Shown here piece by piece: positions 44,690 through 54,098 of a DNA stretch of 64,000 nucleotides. The stretch covers positions 6,603 through 70,602 of the forward strand of contig CAYHCE010000019.1 of the NCBI GenBank assembly GCA_964355015.1. Direction: 5' to 3'. The position numbers and the translations under genes are program-made. Positions within the stretch are counted from its first letter, which is position 1. Each line of letters starts with the position of its first letter. The notes beneath the pieces were generated by a model, which was given only the letters and a program-made list of their open reading frames with translations, did no database searches and was not told the DNA's origin. Source of the DNA: CAYHCE01 sp964355015 (GTDB taxonomy: Bacteria; Cyanobacteriota; Cyanobacteriia; PCC-6307; Cyanobiaceae).

Positions 44690-46879
44690 CTAGTCAGGAG
44701 CGCCGGCGGCGGACTCCGCCGTTCGCACCGGGACCCTCTCCGCGCCGATCTCCCAGGCGCACCACGCTTCCACGGCTCTCTGCAGCTGCACGACCGGATC
44801 GAGCAGCGCCCCCAGCTGCTGCCGCAGCAGGCTGCCCGGCGTTTCCGCCCGGCTCGGATCGGTCTGCGCCGCGAGCAGATCCGGCAGGGGGCTGGGGTAC
44901 TCGTGGCGCTCCAGGGCGGAGGCGAGTGCCGCGAGCGTCGTCAGCACCTGGTCCCGCAGGGGCCGGAAGCTGGCCGGCGCCGGGCTGCCGTCGAGCTGGC
45001 GATGGCAGATCTGCAGGACCACCAGGGCATCGATGAGGCGCTGGCTGTGCAGCAGGAAGGTCATCAGCGGCAGCGCCATCCGCCGCTGCGAGGCCCTCTC
45101 GCTCAGATAGCGCTGGATGGAGCACTGGGCGTTGGCCATCGCCAGGCGCACCGACGCTGGAGTGGCGGCCGGGCCTGGGCTCACCGGCGCACCGCCAAGG
45201 TACAGACCCAGCACCTCCTCGACGAACCGGGCGTTGCAGCGCAGGCTCGCCGCCAGCCGGACCGGAAGGTCGCGGAGCTCCCAGCGGGGCAGGATCAGAT
45301 GGATGGCGGCCAGGGCCAGGCCGGCGCCGATCAGGGTGTTGGCGATCCGCCAGAGGGCCAGACCCCAGTCGCCGGGTTGGTCGATGTCCTTGTACAGGAC
45401 GATCCAGGGGGTGAGCAGGAAGACGAACAGCCCGTAGTTCACCGGTAGGACCGCCATCATCAGGGTGGTGAGCGGAACCATCACCAGCACGATCGTGAGC
45501 GGATGGGGGAAGAGGGTGGCCAGCACGATGGCGAGGATCCCCCCCAGCACCGTGCCCAGCAGACGCTGGCGGCTCCGCGCCAGCGTCTCGCCCGCCGAGG
45601 GCCGCAGGATCACTGACACGGTCAGCGTGATCCAGTAACCGATCGGCAGTGCCAACAGGGTGTACACGCTCACGGCGACGGCCGAGGCGGCGCCGAAGCG
45701 CAGGCTGTGGCGGAAGACGCTCGACTCGAGCGTGAGGTTCGCCCGCAAGGTCGCCCAGCCCTGGGCCACAGCAGCGCGCGCCTGGCCGGTGGGTCGGTGC
45801 GCCGGAGTCGATCTTCGGTTGAGCGCCGCCTCGGGGATCGTTTCGCAGGCCTGCCCCAGGGTGGCGATCCAGTGCGCCTGGCTCGCCTGTGCCTGCCGCA
45901 GCGCGCCGCAAATCGGCGGTTCGAGGTGTTCGATCGCCCGGGCGATCCGCCGCGCCCCGCTCTCCAGCTCCTGGGGAGCGGGCGGCCCTGCCCGTCCCAG
46001 CAGCGCCTGCTCCAGCTGGAGCAGGGCGGCGACGCAGCGCCCGATGAGCGCCTTGATCAGCCGCTGGATCTGGGGAGCCTCTGGCGCCGGAATCACCGCC
46101 AGCAGTTCGCCCAGGGCCGCGCTGGTCACGAACAGCGCGTCGGCGGTCTCGATCAGCCGGGTGAAGGCCCCATCGGCCGGACTGTCGCCGAGGCGGCCGC
46201 TGCGGGTGTCCGCCAGGGTCGCCCGGGCGCTGGCGAGGGCGCTGCGGACCCTGAGCTTCTGCTGGAAGAGCTGCTCCTCGGCGGCCGGCCTCCCGCCGGT
46301 CGCCGGGCAGGCCAGGCTGAGGTAGTGGGCGATCGCCCGCAGGGCGCCGGCCATGGCGAGCCGCACCGGCCGGTAGGGCCGCAGCGGCCAGACGGCCACC
46401 GCCAGCAGGGTGGCCCAGGCCCCTCCGGCCAGGTAGAGGAGCGACCAGGCCAGGGCCTTGGCCGGATCGGGGCCCGCCACGTTGATCCCGATCAGGAAGC
46501 ACCAGGCCGTCACCAGGCCGATCAGGGCCCCGGCGTTGCCGTAGAGAGACAGCAGACCGCAGCCCAGCCCCACGGCGAACATGGCCGGCACGCACAACCA
46601 GGGCCAGGTCGCCAGGCCGATGCCCGCGCCGAGCGCCACCGCGCCGAGCAGGGAGGCGCAGGCCATCGCCGTCGCCTTGGTGCGATAGGCCCCTCCCGTG
46701 TCGGCCAGGTTCACGTACAGACCCCCCAGCGCCATCCAGATCAGAGAGGGCTCGTGCAGCAGCGAGGCCCCCAGCAGCGGCGGCACGGCGGCCAGGGTCG
46801 TGCGCAGGCCGAGCCGGAGGTTTGGCCCGGCGCTCGGTGCCGTCAGGAAGGTGGCAAGCCCAGGCGGTGCTCCACGCAT
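44690..46879 (-). CDS. FUSC-family inner membrane protein (YccS/YhcK-like)
   Basis: 729 residues from ATG 46879. Two hydrophobic blocks (about 18-170 and 355-480) are separated and followed by helical soluble parts, the standard FUSC layout. The second block has IGYWITLTVSVILRPSAGET and RLLGTVLGGILAIVLATLFP, the family signature (YW..LTV..l.P..G.T then RxxGTxxG). FUSC proteins are linked to efflux of aromatic acids or envelope-related compounds. It is convergent to nothing close: speA follows in the same direction 42 bases later, and ndk is divergent with 111 bases between starts. Confidence 0.85.
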   Translation of the reverse strand: MRGAPPGLATFLTAPSAGPNLRLGLRTTLAAVPPLLGASLLHEPSLIWMALGGLYVNLADTGGAYRTKATAMACASLLGAVALGAGIGLATWPWLCVPAMFAVGLGCGLLSLYGNAGALIGLVTAWCFLIGINVAGPDPAKALAWSLLYLAGGAWATLLAVAVWPLRPYRPVRLAMAGALRAIAHYLSLACPATGGRPAAEEQLFQQKLRVRSALASARATLADTRSGRLGDSPADGAFTRLIETADALFVTSAALGELLAVIPAPEAPQIQRLIKALIGRCVAALLQLEQALLGRAGPPAPQELESGARRIARAIEHLEPPICGALRQAQASQAHWIATLGQACETIPEAALNRRSTPAHRPTGQARAAVAQGWATLRANLTLESSVFRHSLRFGAASAVAVSVYTLLALPIGYWITLTVSVILRPSAGETLARSRQRLLGTVLGGILAIVLATLFPHPLTIVLVMVPLTTLMMAVLPVNYGLFVFLLTPWIVLYKDIDQPGDWGLALWRIANTLIGAGLALAAIHLILPRWELRDLPVRLAASLRCNARFVEEVLGLYLGGAPVSPGPAATPASVRLAMANAQCSIQRYLSERASQRRMALPLMTFLLHSQRLIDALVVLQICHRQLDGSPAPASFRPLRDQVLTTLAALASALERHEYPSPLPDLLAAQTDPSRAETPGSLLRQQLGALLDPVVQLQRAVEAWCAWEIGAERVPVRTAESAAGAPD

Positions 46880-46990
46880 CGGTCGGTGCCTGGGCGGGGC
46901 CCGATCGTATGGTGCCCCGCCCGGGTGGGGTTGCTTGCCAACGGGCAGGCCCGCCGCAGACGATGGGCCGGATCCGCCTTCCTTCTTCCC

Positions 46991-47449
46991 ATGGCCGTCG
47001 AACGTACTTTCCTGGCCATCAAGCCCGATGGTGTGCAGCGGGGGCTGGTGGGGGAGATCCTCGGCCGCTTCGAGCGCAAGGGCTTCAAGCTGGTGGGCCT
47101 CAAGCAGCTCACCCCCAGCCGTGAGCTGGCCGAAAGCCACTACGGCGTGCACCGCGAGCGCCCCTTCTTCGCCGGTCTGGTCGCGTTCATCACCAGCGGC
47201 CCGGTGGTGGCGATGGTCTGGGAAGGCGACGGCGTGATCGCCAGTGCCCGCAAGCTGATCGGCGCCACCAAGCCCCTGGAGGCCGAGCCCGGCACGATCC
47301 GCGGCGATCTGGCGATCAACATCGGCCGCAACGTGATCCACGGCTCTGACGCTGCCGAAACCGCCGGCTTCGAGATCGGGCTCTGGTTCCAGCCCTCCGA
47401 GCTGAGTGACTGGACCCCGGCCGACCAGGTGTGGCGCAGCGAGGGCTGA
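46991..47449 (+). CDS. ndk: Nucleoside-diphosphate kinase
   Basis: 152 residues from ATG 46991. All Ndk markers are present: ERTFLAIKPDGVQRGLVG at the N-terminus, GPVVAMVWEGDGVI, and the active-site His in NVIHGSDAAETAGFEI (His at about 117). It transfers the terminal phosphate between nucleoside triphosphates and diphosphates in the cytoplasm. It belongs to the conserved backbone speA-ndk-thiO-gatB. Two FecR/cyclase pairs follow it in the same direction, starting 35 bases after its stop. Confidence 0.98.
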   Translation: MAVERTFLAIKPDGVQRGLVGEILGRFERKGFKLVGLKQLTPSRELAESHYGVHRERPFFAGLVAFITSGPVVAMVWEGDGVIASARKLIGATKPLEAEPGTIRGDLAINIGRNVIHGSDAAETAGFEIGLWFQPSELSDWTPADQVWRSEG

Positions 47450-47484
47450 GCCGCCAGCCTGAGAGGGTCGGTGCCGGTCAGCCC

Positions 47485-48216
47485 ATGCTCCAGCAGCGCC
47501 GCCCTCTGATCTCCCGGCTGGCGGCCCGTCGGACAACCGCAGCGATGGCCGCCCTGCTGGCCACCGTTCACGCGGTCCTGTCGGCTGCCGCCCTGGCCGG
47601 CACGCCGGTGGCCGCCTCCGCTCCCGCCGGCCGGGACGCTCTGCCGCGGGTGGTGGAGGTGCCTGCCCGGCCGGCCTTCGTCACCCCTCCCAACGGAACG
47701 GAGGCCGCGGCCCGCACCGGCCAGACGCTCCTGCCCGCTTCCCTGCTGCGCACCCAGACGCCGGGGCGGCTCCAGATCCGACTGGCCGACGGCCGCGAGC
47801 TGCGCCTCGGTGGCGATGCCCTGCTCCGCCTCGGCCGCACCGAGCTGGAGCTGAAGCGTGGCCAGATCATCGGCTGGGTGACGCCGGGCCGCAAAGGCGG
47901 AGCCCCCCTGCGCATCCGTACCCGGGTGGGGGTCGCCTCGATCCAGGGCACCACCGTGTTCATCGAGGACACCCCCACCAGCCTGAAGGTCTTCAGCTGG
48001 GAAGGTCGGGTGAACGTGGACACCACCGATGGCCGCCGCTTCACCCTGACCAGCGGAGAGGAGGTGGTCTTCGAGGGCCGGGACTGGATCCCCCCCCGCC
48101 GCCTCAGCCGCGCCGAGGCCGTCCGCCGCCGCCGGGACAGCCTCCTGCTGAACGGCTTCACCAGCTCGATGGAGACGCTGCCGTTGATCGAGCGCGAGCT
48201 GGGGCTCCCCCCATGA
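47485..48216 (+). CDS. FecR-like domain exported protein, first copy
   Basis: 243 residues from ATG 47485. A long basic then hydrophobic N-terminus (RRTTAAMAALLATVHAVLS) is a signal peptide or anchor. The core has the FecR-type beta pattern: TGQTLLPASLLRTQTPG, LRLGGDALLRLGRTELEL, TRVGVASIQGTTVFIED and KVFSWEGRVNVDTTDG. FecR-like domains sense or bind ligands in the periplasm, in the classical case together with an anti-sigma factor. Here none is present; instead the gene overlaps the CHASE2-adenylate cyclase downstream (ATGA), suggesting it feeds an extracellular signal to the cyclase. Compare the second pair at 50156-52829. Confidence 0.82.
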   Translation: MLQQRRPLISRLAARRTTAAMAALLATVHAVLSAAALAGTPVAASAPAGRDALPRVVEVPARPAFVTPPNGTEAAARTGQTLLPASLLRTQTPGRLQIRLADGRELRLGGDALLRLGRTELELKRGQIIGWVTPGRKGGAPLRIRTRVGVASIQGTTVFIEDTPTSLKVFSWEGRVNVDTTDGRRFTLTSGEEVVFEGRDWIPPRRLSRAEAVRRRRDSLLLNGFTSSMETLPLIERELGLPP

Positions 48217-50036
48217 AGGGTCCCGGGCTGTGGTGGCTGGCCCTCGCCGTGCCCCTGGCCTGCGGCCTTCCCCCACTCAACAGCACCCCGCCCGGCCAGG
48301 CCCTGTCGCAGTTCGACGCCCAGCTGCGCCAGCTCTTCTTCCGCCTGCGTGGGTCGGTGTCGGCCCCCGCCGACCCGGTGATCCTGGCGATCGACACGGA
48401 CTCCCTGCGGCTGAACGACCTGCTGGGGACCCGGGAGCGGCAGGCCTCCCCCCTCTGGCGGCGGATGGGGCCCTGGCCCTGGCCCCGGGCGTTGCAGGCG
48501 GAACTCGCCGCCACCGTGCTGCGACGCGGCGCGGCGCGGGTTGTGTTCAACATCGAGTTCAGCCAGCCGAGCCGTTACGGTCCCGACGACGACGCGGCGT
48601 TCCGGCGGCGGCTGGAGCCCTGGCGGGAGCGCGTCCATCTGGCCACCACCTACGCGGTGGTCGAGCGGGAGGGGCTGGAGCAGTTCGAGCTGCGGCGTCC
48701 GCTCATGCCGCTGGGCCGATCGGGCCTCACCGCCTTGCTGCTCTCGCCCCAGGGGATCGCCGAAGCCATACCGGGCCGGCGCTGGCTTGGCCCCAACCTG
48801 GCCCACTTTCCACTGCCCCATCCTCTCCCCCTGGCCTTTCTGGCACGGCCTGAGGCGCTTCCGGAGGCCCCGCTGGGGATCAACTTCCCCGGACCGGCGG
48901 GCACCCTGCCGCAGCTGCCGGCCTGGCGGTTGGCCGGATCGCCCGCCTCCGCGGTGGCCGGCCGCACCGTGCTGATCGGTGCCACGGCACCGGAACTCGG
49001 CGATCAGCAGGAAACCCCCTTCGGCCCGCAGAGCGGCACGGAGGTGCAGGCCGCCGCCCTCGCCAGCGTGCTGCGGGGAAATGGCTTGCGGCCCCTGTCC
49101 GTCGGCGCTGAGGCAGCGCTGCTGCTGGTCTGGGCGGGAGGGCTGCTGCTGCTGGGCCGCTGCAGCACGGCGGCCCGCACCCTCGCCACGGCGGCCGGGC
49201 TGGCGGTGCTTGCCTTGGCGGCGGCCTACGCGCTCTGGTTCTGGGCCCATCTCACCCTGCCGCTGGCTGCCCTGCTGTCGCTTCCCTGGCTCGGTGGCGG
49301 TGTGCGGGCCGGCGGCATGGCGCTGGAGGAGGCCCGGGAGCGGGCCTATCTCCAACAGGTGCTGGCCCGGCGGATCTCGCCCACCCTGCTGCGGGACATC
49401 CTGCAGGACCCCGGGCCCCTCTGGAACCGGGCCGGGGGCTGGCGCAGCCGCTGCGTGCTGCTGTTCAGCGACCTGGTCGGGTTCACCCCGCTCAGCGCCT
49501 CCCTCGAGCCCGCCGATCTGTTTGACCTGCTGAACCGCTACTTCGAGCTGATGGCCGCGGCCGTGCTGGCGGAACAGGGCCTGCTCGACAAGTTCATCGG
49601 CGACGCGGTGATGGCGGAGTTCGGCGTGCCCCGCAGTCGCGGTGAGAGGGAGGAGGCGCGGGCGGCCGTACGGGCGGCGCTGGCCATGCAGAGGGGGCTC
49701 GAGGCGCTCAACGCGGAGCTGGCGGCCACGGGCCGGCCGCCCCTGCGCCATGGCATCGGTCTCCACGTCGGTGAGGTGATCGCCGGCAATCTCGGCTCTT
49801 CCCAGCGGCTCGAGTTCACCGTGGTGGGGGCCAGCGTCAATGTGGCCAGCCGGCTGGAGGGCCTCACCCGGCGCTATCCGGAGCACCCGATCCTGATCAG
49901 CGGTGACCTGCTGGCCCTGCTGCCGGGAGAATTGGAGGTGGAACCGCTCGGGGCCCACCGGCTCAAGGGCTGGCCCGTGCCGCTGGAGGTGTTTGCCCTG
50001 CGGGGGATGCGTGCCGCGGCGGACGGCTCAGAATGA
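48213..50036 (+). CDS. CHASE2-domain adenylate cyclase, first copy
   Basis: 607 residues, ATG overlapping the FecR-like stop. One N-terminal helix, an extracytoplasmic CHASE2 domain (about 25-290), three membrane helices (about 295-375), then a class III cyclase domain (about 410-590). Catalytic residues are there: metal-binding Asp420 (LLFSDLVGFT) and Asp464 (DKFIGDAVMAEFG), adenine-selecting Lys460 with Thr in FTVVGASVN, and Asn/Arg of VNVASRLEG. The Lys-Thr pair predicts ATP, not GTP. It should make cAMP in response to a periplasmic signal. The next FecR-like gene starts 119 bases after it. Confidence 0.92.
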   Translation: MKGPGLWWLALAVPLACGLPPLNSTPPGQALSQFDAQLRQLFFRLRGSVSAPADPVILAIDTDSLRLNDLLGTRERQASPLWRRMGPWPWPRALQAELAATVLRRGAARVVFNIEFSQPSRYGPDDDAAFRRRLEPWRERVHLATTYAVVEREGLEQFELRRPLMPLGRSGLTALLLSPQGIAEAIPGRRWLGPNLAHFPLPHPLPLAFLARPEALPEAPLGINFPGPAGTLPQLPAWRLAGSPASAVAGRTVLIGATAPELGDQQETPFGPQSGTEVQAAALASVLRGNGLRPLSVGAEAALLLVWAGGLLLLGRCSTAARTLATAAGLAVLALAAAYALWFWAHLTLPLAALLSLPWLGGGVRAGGMALEEARERAYLQQVLARRISPTLLRDILQDPGPLWNRAGGWRSRCVLLFSDLVGFTPLSASLEPADLFDLLNRYFELMAAAVLAEQGLLDKFIGDAVMAEFGVPRSRGEREEARAAVRAALAMQRGLEALNAELAATGRPPLRHGIGLHVGEVIAGNLGSSQRLEFTVVGASVNVASRLEGLTRRYPEHPILISGDLLALLPGELEVEPLGAHRLKGWPVPLEVFALRGMRAAADGSE

Positions 50037-50155
50037 TGCACATTCGTTCCAGCCGCACCGGATCCGATCCCTGGCACGGCGGGCCTCCTTCGCCCCCGCT
50101 GTCACGGTCGCCGTAATCGCCGTGGCTGGAGCTCTCCTCGCTGGAGCTGTCGAAC

Positions 50156-50905
50156 GTGCCGCCGCTGCCGTCCCCATTGCCGTCCCCGCTGCCGTTCCCC
50201 TGCCGCCGCAGGGCTGCGGCGGGCGCCCTGTCCGGGCTGGCTCTGCTCGCGCCTCTGCCGGCCTTGTGCTCGGAAACCGCCACCGTCAAGGAGATCCTCG
50301 ACGGCAACGAGCTCTACATCGATTCCCGTCAGGCCAAGGTGAAGCAGAAGGCGGTCGCACCTCAGGAGGTGAGCACCCAGAACAGCCGCGGCCAGCTCAG
50401 CTTCGATTCGGGGGCGGCCGGTCGGCTGAACCGCTTCTCCCAGATCCGTCTCGGCAGCAACTGTTTCCTGCTGAGCAAGGGGCAGGTGCTGGTCTCCGGC
50501 AAGCAGAACGGCTGCACCAAGTCCACCCGCCTGAGCGTGCGGGGCACCAACTATCTTCTGACGGTGGATGAGAAGGGTGGATCGGAGCTGTCGGTGCTGG
50601 AGGGAACCGTGGAGGTGGAACCACTCAAGGACGGCGAACCCAGCGGCCAGCCCCCCACCACGGTCAACGCGGGCGAACGGCTGAAGCTCTCGCCCGCCGG
50701 CGTGGTGCTCGCCCTGCTGAAGCTCTCCAGCGGCGACTACAACGCCATCCTGGGCGGGCCCCTGTTCCAGGGCTTCACCATTCCCCTGCCGGCCTTCGGT
50801 TCACTGGAGAGCTACATCCGCTCCTCGGTGCCGGGGGTCTCGATCCCCTCGATGCCGACCGCGGTGCCTTCCGTCCCCAGTTTCGGCCTGCCCCGCTTCT
50901 TCTGA
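50156..50905 (+). CDS. FecR-like domain exported protein, second copy
   Basis: 249 residues from a GTG at 50156, the first possible start after an in-frame TAA. The N-terminus is a Pro-rich stretch then a signal peptide (RRRAAAGALSGLALLAPLPALC). The FecR-type core has LSFDSGAAGRLNRFSQIRLG, TRLSVRGTNYLLTVDEKGG and ELSVLEGTVEVEP. The C-terminal part is Ser/Pro rich and ends FGLPRFF. It differs a good deal from the first copy, so the duplication is old or the genes were acquired separately. The cyclase gene follows 31 bases later. Confidence 0.8.
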   Translation: MPPLPSPLPSPLPFPCRRRAAAGALSGLALLAPLPALCSETATVKEILDGNELYIDSRQAKVKQKAVAPQEVSTQNSRGQLSFDSGAAGRLNRFSQIRLGSNCFLLSKGQVLVSGKQNGCTKSTRLSVRGTNYLLTVDEKGGSELSVLEGTVEVEPLKDGEPSGQPPTTVNAGERLKLSPAGVVLALLKLSSGDYNAILGGPLFQGFTIPLPAFGSLESYIRSSVPGVSIPSMPTAVPSVPSFGLPRFF

Positions 50906-50936
50906 TGTACGTGGCGGCCGCAACGGCTGAGCCTTC

Positions 50937-52829
50937 GTGAGGCAACGCGGCCGGGCCACGCTGCTCTGCTCGGCCCTTGTGGTGCTGGCGGTGGGGGCCC
51001 TGAGCGGCTGGCCGCCCACGGCCTGGCGGGTATGGGAGCGGGGTATGGAAAACCAGCTGGTCCTCCTGCGGGGTCGCCGGGCGCCGCCGCCGCAGGTGGT
51101 GCTGGTGACCATCGACGACGCCACCCTGCAGCAGGGTGCCTGGTTCGTCAGCCAGAACCGGGACCGGATCCCCGCCTGGGCGCGGGGGATCGGCACCCTG
51201 CCCTGGCCCCGGGCGGCCTACGGCCTGCTGGCCTCCCGCCTGCGGCAGGCCGGTGCTGCTGCCGTGGCGATCAACGTGGTGTTCGATGGTCCCAGCCGTC
51301 TCGGCCCGGGTGATGATGCCGGGCTGAACCGTTCCCTCCGCCGGCAGCAGGGGCATGTCGCCCTGGCGGCCGAGATGCTGGAGCCCCAGGACGACCAGGC
51401 GGGCAGCGGCCTCACGCTCGTGCGACCGGAGCTCTTCCTGGCGGCGATCGGCGGTCCTGGCCGGCTCGGGCTGACCAATTCGCTGCCGGCGGCGGCGGGG
51501 GAACCCGCACTCCACCCGGAGGCCTACGGCCGCGGCCTGCTGCCGGCCAACCAGGTCGACCCGTTTCCCTCCCTCTCCGCCACCGCCCTGCGCCTGATGG
51601 GGCGTAGCAGCCGTCAGAGCGATCCTTCCAGGCAGCTGAACTTCTATGGACCGGAGGGAAGTTTCCGCCGGCTGTCGGCCTGGGAGGTGCTGGACCCCGA
51701 GCGCTGGGCGCGCCATCCGCTCCGGGATGCCGTCCGGGATGCTGTCGTGCTGGTCGGGCCGGTGGTGTCCCAGGGGGAAGCCGGCAACCCGTCCCCCTTC
51801 GGTGCCCTTTCCGGCCTGGAGACTCTGGCCACCGCCACCGCCAATTCCCTGCAGGGGGACGGCCTGGCCCCCTGGCCGGCCAGTCCCCCGGGCCGGGCCC
51901 TGCTGGCCATGGCTCCGTTGCTGCTGCTGGCTGTCCTGGCCACGGTGCGGACCGGCCTTTCCTGGCGGCTCGGGCTGGTGGCCGGGCTGCTGGTCCTGCA
52001 GTTGGGCGCAGGGTTCCTGGCGCTGCGCCAGGCCCAGGTCTGGCTGCCGCTGTTGGCACCGACGGGCGGGCTGGTGCTGCTGGGCCTCCTCTACGGCGCC
52101 GATGCCTACCTGCTGGAAGAGCGGGAACGGAGGCGGCTGCGGCGCACGTTCGAGCGCTACGTGGCGCCGAGCCTGGTGGCGGAGATCCTCTCCGATCCGA
52201 GGACGGCCGAGGGCATGCTGCGAGGCCGGCTGCTGCCGGTCACGGTGCTGTTCTCCGACATCAAGGGCTTCACCCAGCTCACCCAGAGCCGCAGCGCCAG
52301 CGGCGAGATCGAGCTGCACGTGCGCCAGCTCAACCGCTATCTCGGCGAGATGGTGGCAGTGATCACGGCCCATGGGGGCACCGTCGACAAGTTCATCGGC
52401 GATGCCGTGATGGCGGTGTTCGGATCGCCGGTGGGTCGCGGACCGCGGGCCGAGGCCCTGGCGGCGCTGCGCTGCGCCCAGGCCATGCGTAAGGCACTCC
52501 AGGAGCTGAACGCCGTCTGGCGCACGGAGGGTCTCGAACCGTTCGAGAGCGGCATCGGTCTGGCCAGCGGCGAGGTGATCGTGGGCCAGATCGGCAGCCC
52601 CCTGCGCCTGGATTTCACCGTGATCGGCGACAAGGTCAACCTGGCCAGCCGGCTGGAGGGTCTCACCCGCACGGTGGACGTGCCGGTCCTGTTCGACGCC
52701 ACCACGGCCGAGCTGGTGGAGGGGGCGTTGCCGGTTCGCGGCCTCGGCGAGCGGCAGGTGAAGGGCATGGGTGCGATCCCGATCTACACCCTCGAGCCCG
52801 ATCCGCCGGCGCTGCCCGCCCCGGGCTGA
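50937..52829 (+). CDS. CHASE2-domain adenylate cyclase, second copy
   Basis: 630 residues from a GTG at 50937. Domain order is as in the first copy: N-terminal helix, CHASE2 (about 30-310; VVLVTIDDATLQQGAW and AINVVFDGPSRLG), three membrane helices (about 320-400), cyclase domain (about 425-600). Asp441 (LFSDIKGFT), Lys485 and Asp489 (DKFIGDAVMAVFG), Thr of FTVIGDKVN and the VNLASRLEG residues are all present, so it should be an active adenylate cyclase. Its last 46 bases overlap the convergent thiO gene. Presence of two pairs suggests two distinct signals converging on the same second messenger. Confidence 0.92.
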   Translation: MRQRGRATLLCSALVVLAVGALSGWPPTAWRVWERGMENQLVLLRGRRAPPPQVVLVTIDDATLQQGAWFVSQNRDRIPAWARGIGTLPWPRAAYGLLASRLRQAGAAAVAINVVFDGPSRLGPGDDAGLNRSLRRQQGHVALAAEMLEPQDDQAGSGLTLVRPELFLAAIGGPGRLGLTNSLPAAAGEPALHPEAYGRGLLPANQVDPFPSLSATALRLMGRSSRQSDPSRQLNFYGPEGSFRRLSAWEVLDPERWARHPLRDAVRDAVVLVGPVVSQGEAGNPSPFGALSGLETLATATANSLQGDGLAPWPASPPGRALLAMAPLLLLAVLATVRTGLSWRLGLVAGLLVLQLGAGFLALRQAQVWLPLLAPTGGLVLLGLLYGADAYLLEERERRRLRRTFERYVAPSLVAEILSDPRTAEGMLRGRLLPVTVLFSDIKGFTQLTQSRSASGEIELHVRQLNRYLGEMVAVITAHGGTVDKFIGDAVMAVFGSPVGRGPRAEALAALRCAQAMRKALQELNAVWRTEGLEPFESGIGLASGEVIVGQIGSPLRLDFTVIGDKVNLASRLEGLTRTVDVPVLFDATTAELVEGALPVRGLGERQVKGMGAIPIYTLEPDPPALPAPG

Positions 52830-53941
52830 GGCCCGCCGAATCGATCCCAGCGGAAGGGTTCCAGCAGAGCCACCAGCGGGGCCTTGCCGCCGCCGTCCCC
52901 GCAGATTCCTTCGGCGAGCAGCTCGGCCGTGATCGCCGCCAGCAGAACGCCGTTGCGGTAGTGGCCTGTGGCAAGCCAGAGCCCGGCGATCGGTGAGGGC
53001 CCCAGCAGCGGCGCCTCGTCGGGGGTGCCGGGCCTGAACCCCCACCATCGTTCCATCGGCGGCCAGTGGGCGGCCCGGGGGAGCAGGGCGGCGAGCCCTG
53101 CCTCGAGCTGACGCTGGCCCTGGGGCGTCAGCCCCTCGGCAAAGCCCGCCTCCGCCTCACTGGTGGCTCCCACCACAAGCAGGCCGTCCTCCCGAGGCAC
53201 CAGATAGGTGCCGGGGCCGAACACCACCCGCCCCAGGGCCTGGCGTGGGCCCTGCAGCGACAGCATCTGTCCCTTGACCGGTCGGACCGGCAGCTGGGGC
53301 AGCAGGCTGGAACTCCAGGCGCCGCAGGCCAGCACGGCCGTGGCGCACGTGAGGCTATGGAGGTAGCCATCGGCGCCCCGGAGCCGCACGCCACTCAGCC
53401 GGCCGCCGTCCTGCAGCAGTTCCAGCACCTCCGCCCCCTCCTGGAAGGCAACGCCCCTGTCGGCGCAGGCTCTCTCCAGGGCACGCATCAGCTGGCGTCG
53501 GTTGTCGATCTGACCGTCCTGGGGGAACAGCAGCCCTGCCCGCCAGCGGGCTCCGATCGCCGGAACCTCCCGCTCCAGGGCCTGCCGATCCAGCGATTCC
53601 CCGCAGGCAGCGGTGGGATAGGCATCCCGCTCGGCGGCGCTGAGGAAGGGCACCACGATGCCGCAGGAGCGCAGGCCGCAGGGCAGGCCGCTGTCGGCCT
53701 CGATCCGGGCCACCCAGGCGGGGATGCGCGCCAGGCTCCGCTGGCCCAGCTCCAGCAGCGGGCCGCCGAGCCCTTCGGCATGAGGGGCGAGCATGCCGGC
53801 GGCCACGAAGCCCGCCGCCTCGCTGCGGCGCCGACTGAGCACCGTCACGGCCCGGCCGCGGCCGGCAAGCTGATGGGCGATCGCCAGGCCGATCAGGCCA
53901 CCGCCCAGAATCAGCACAGGTTCCGATCGGGAGCCGGCCAT
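52784..53941 (-). CDS. thiO: Glycine oxidase, thiamine biosynthesis
   Basis: 385 residues. The N-terminal FAD-binding motif is VLILGGGLIGLAIAHQL (GxGxxG variant). GFVAAGMLAPHAEG is the usual ThiO segment where flavin is met, LVPREDGLLVVGATSEAEAGF lies in the substrate domain, and the C-terminus has WWGFRPGTPDEAPLLG and ATGHYRNGVLLAA, closing the FAD site. It makes the iminoglycine for the thiazole ring of thiamine. In cyanobacterial genomes it often appears as dadA-like. It belongs to the conserved ndk-thiO-gatB order but is inverted here relative to both neighbours, overlapping the cyclase end by 46 bases. Confidence 0.93.
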   Translation of the reverse strand: MAGSRSEPVLILGGGLIGLAIAHQLAGRGRAVTVLSRRRSEAAGFVAAGMLAPHAEGLGGPLLELGQRSLARIPAWVARIEADSGLPCGLRSCGIVVPFLSAAERDAYPTAACGESLDRQALEREVPAIGARWRAGLLFPQDGQIDNRRQLMRALERACADRGVAFQEGAEVLELLQDGGRLSGVRLRGADGYLHSLTCATAVLACGAWSSSLLPQLPVRPVKGQMLSLQGPRQALGRVVFGPGTYLVPREDGLLVVGATSEAEAGFAEGLTPQGQRQLEAGLAALLPRAAHWPPMERWWGFRPGTPDEAPLLGPSPIAGLWLATGHYRNGVLLAAITAELLAEGICGDGGGKAPLVALLEPFRWDRFGGPQPGAGSAGGSGSRV

Positions 53942-54024
53942 GGTGGGGTGCGTTCAGTTCCAGACGGATCCTGCAGTTTCGGCGATCGCGTCGTGCCCCC
54001 CCCCAGGGTGGCAGCGGAACCGCT

Positions 54025-54069
54025 GAACCGGAGCACCCCGAACCGGAGCACCCCGAACCGGCGCACCAA
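54025..54069. repeat. 15-bp tandem repeat, three copies, between thiO and the PPC gene
   Basis: GAACCGGAGCACCCC at 54025-54039 and 54040-54054, with a variant at 54055-54069. It lies in the divergent spacer between thiO (start 53941) and the PPC-domain gene (start 54099), ending 30 bases before the latter. It may affect expression by slippage or be neutral. Confidence 0.9.
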
Positions 54070-54098
54070 GATGGGGGAGCAGGAAAGGGAAAGGGAGG

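Noticed and set aside
54025..54069. Three 15-bp units considered as a CRISPR-like array or an iteron origin
   Set aside because: The units abut without spacers and there are only three; a simple tandem repeat explains them.
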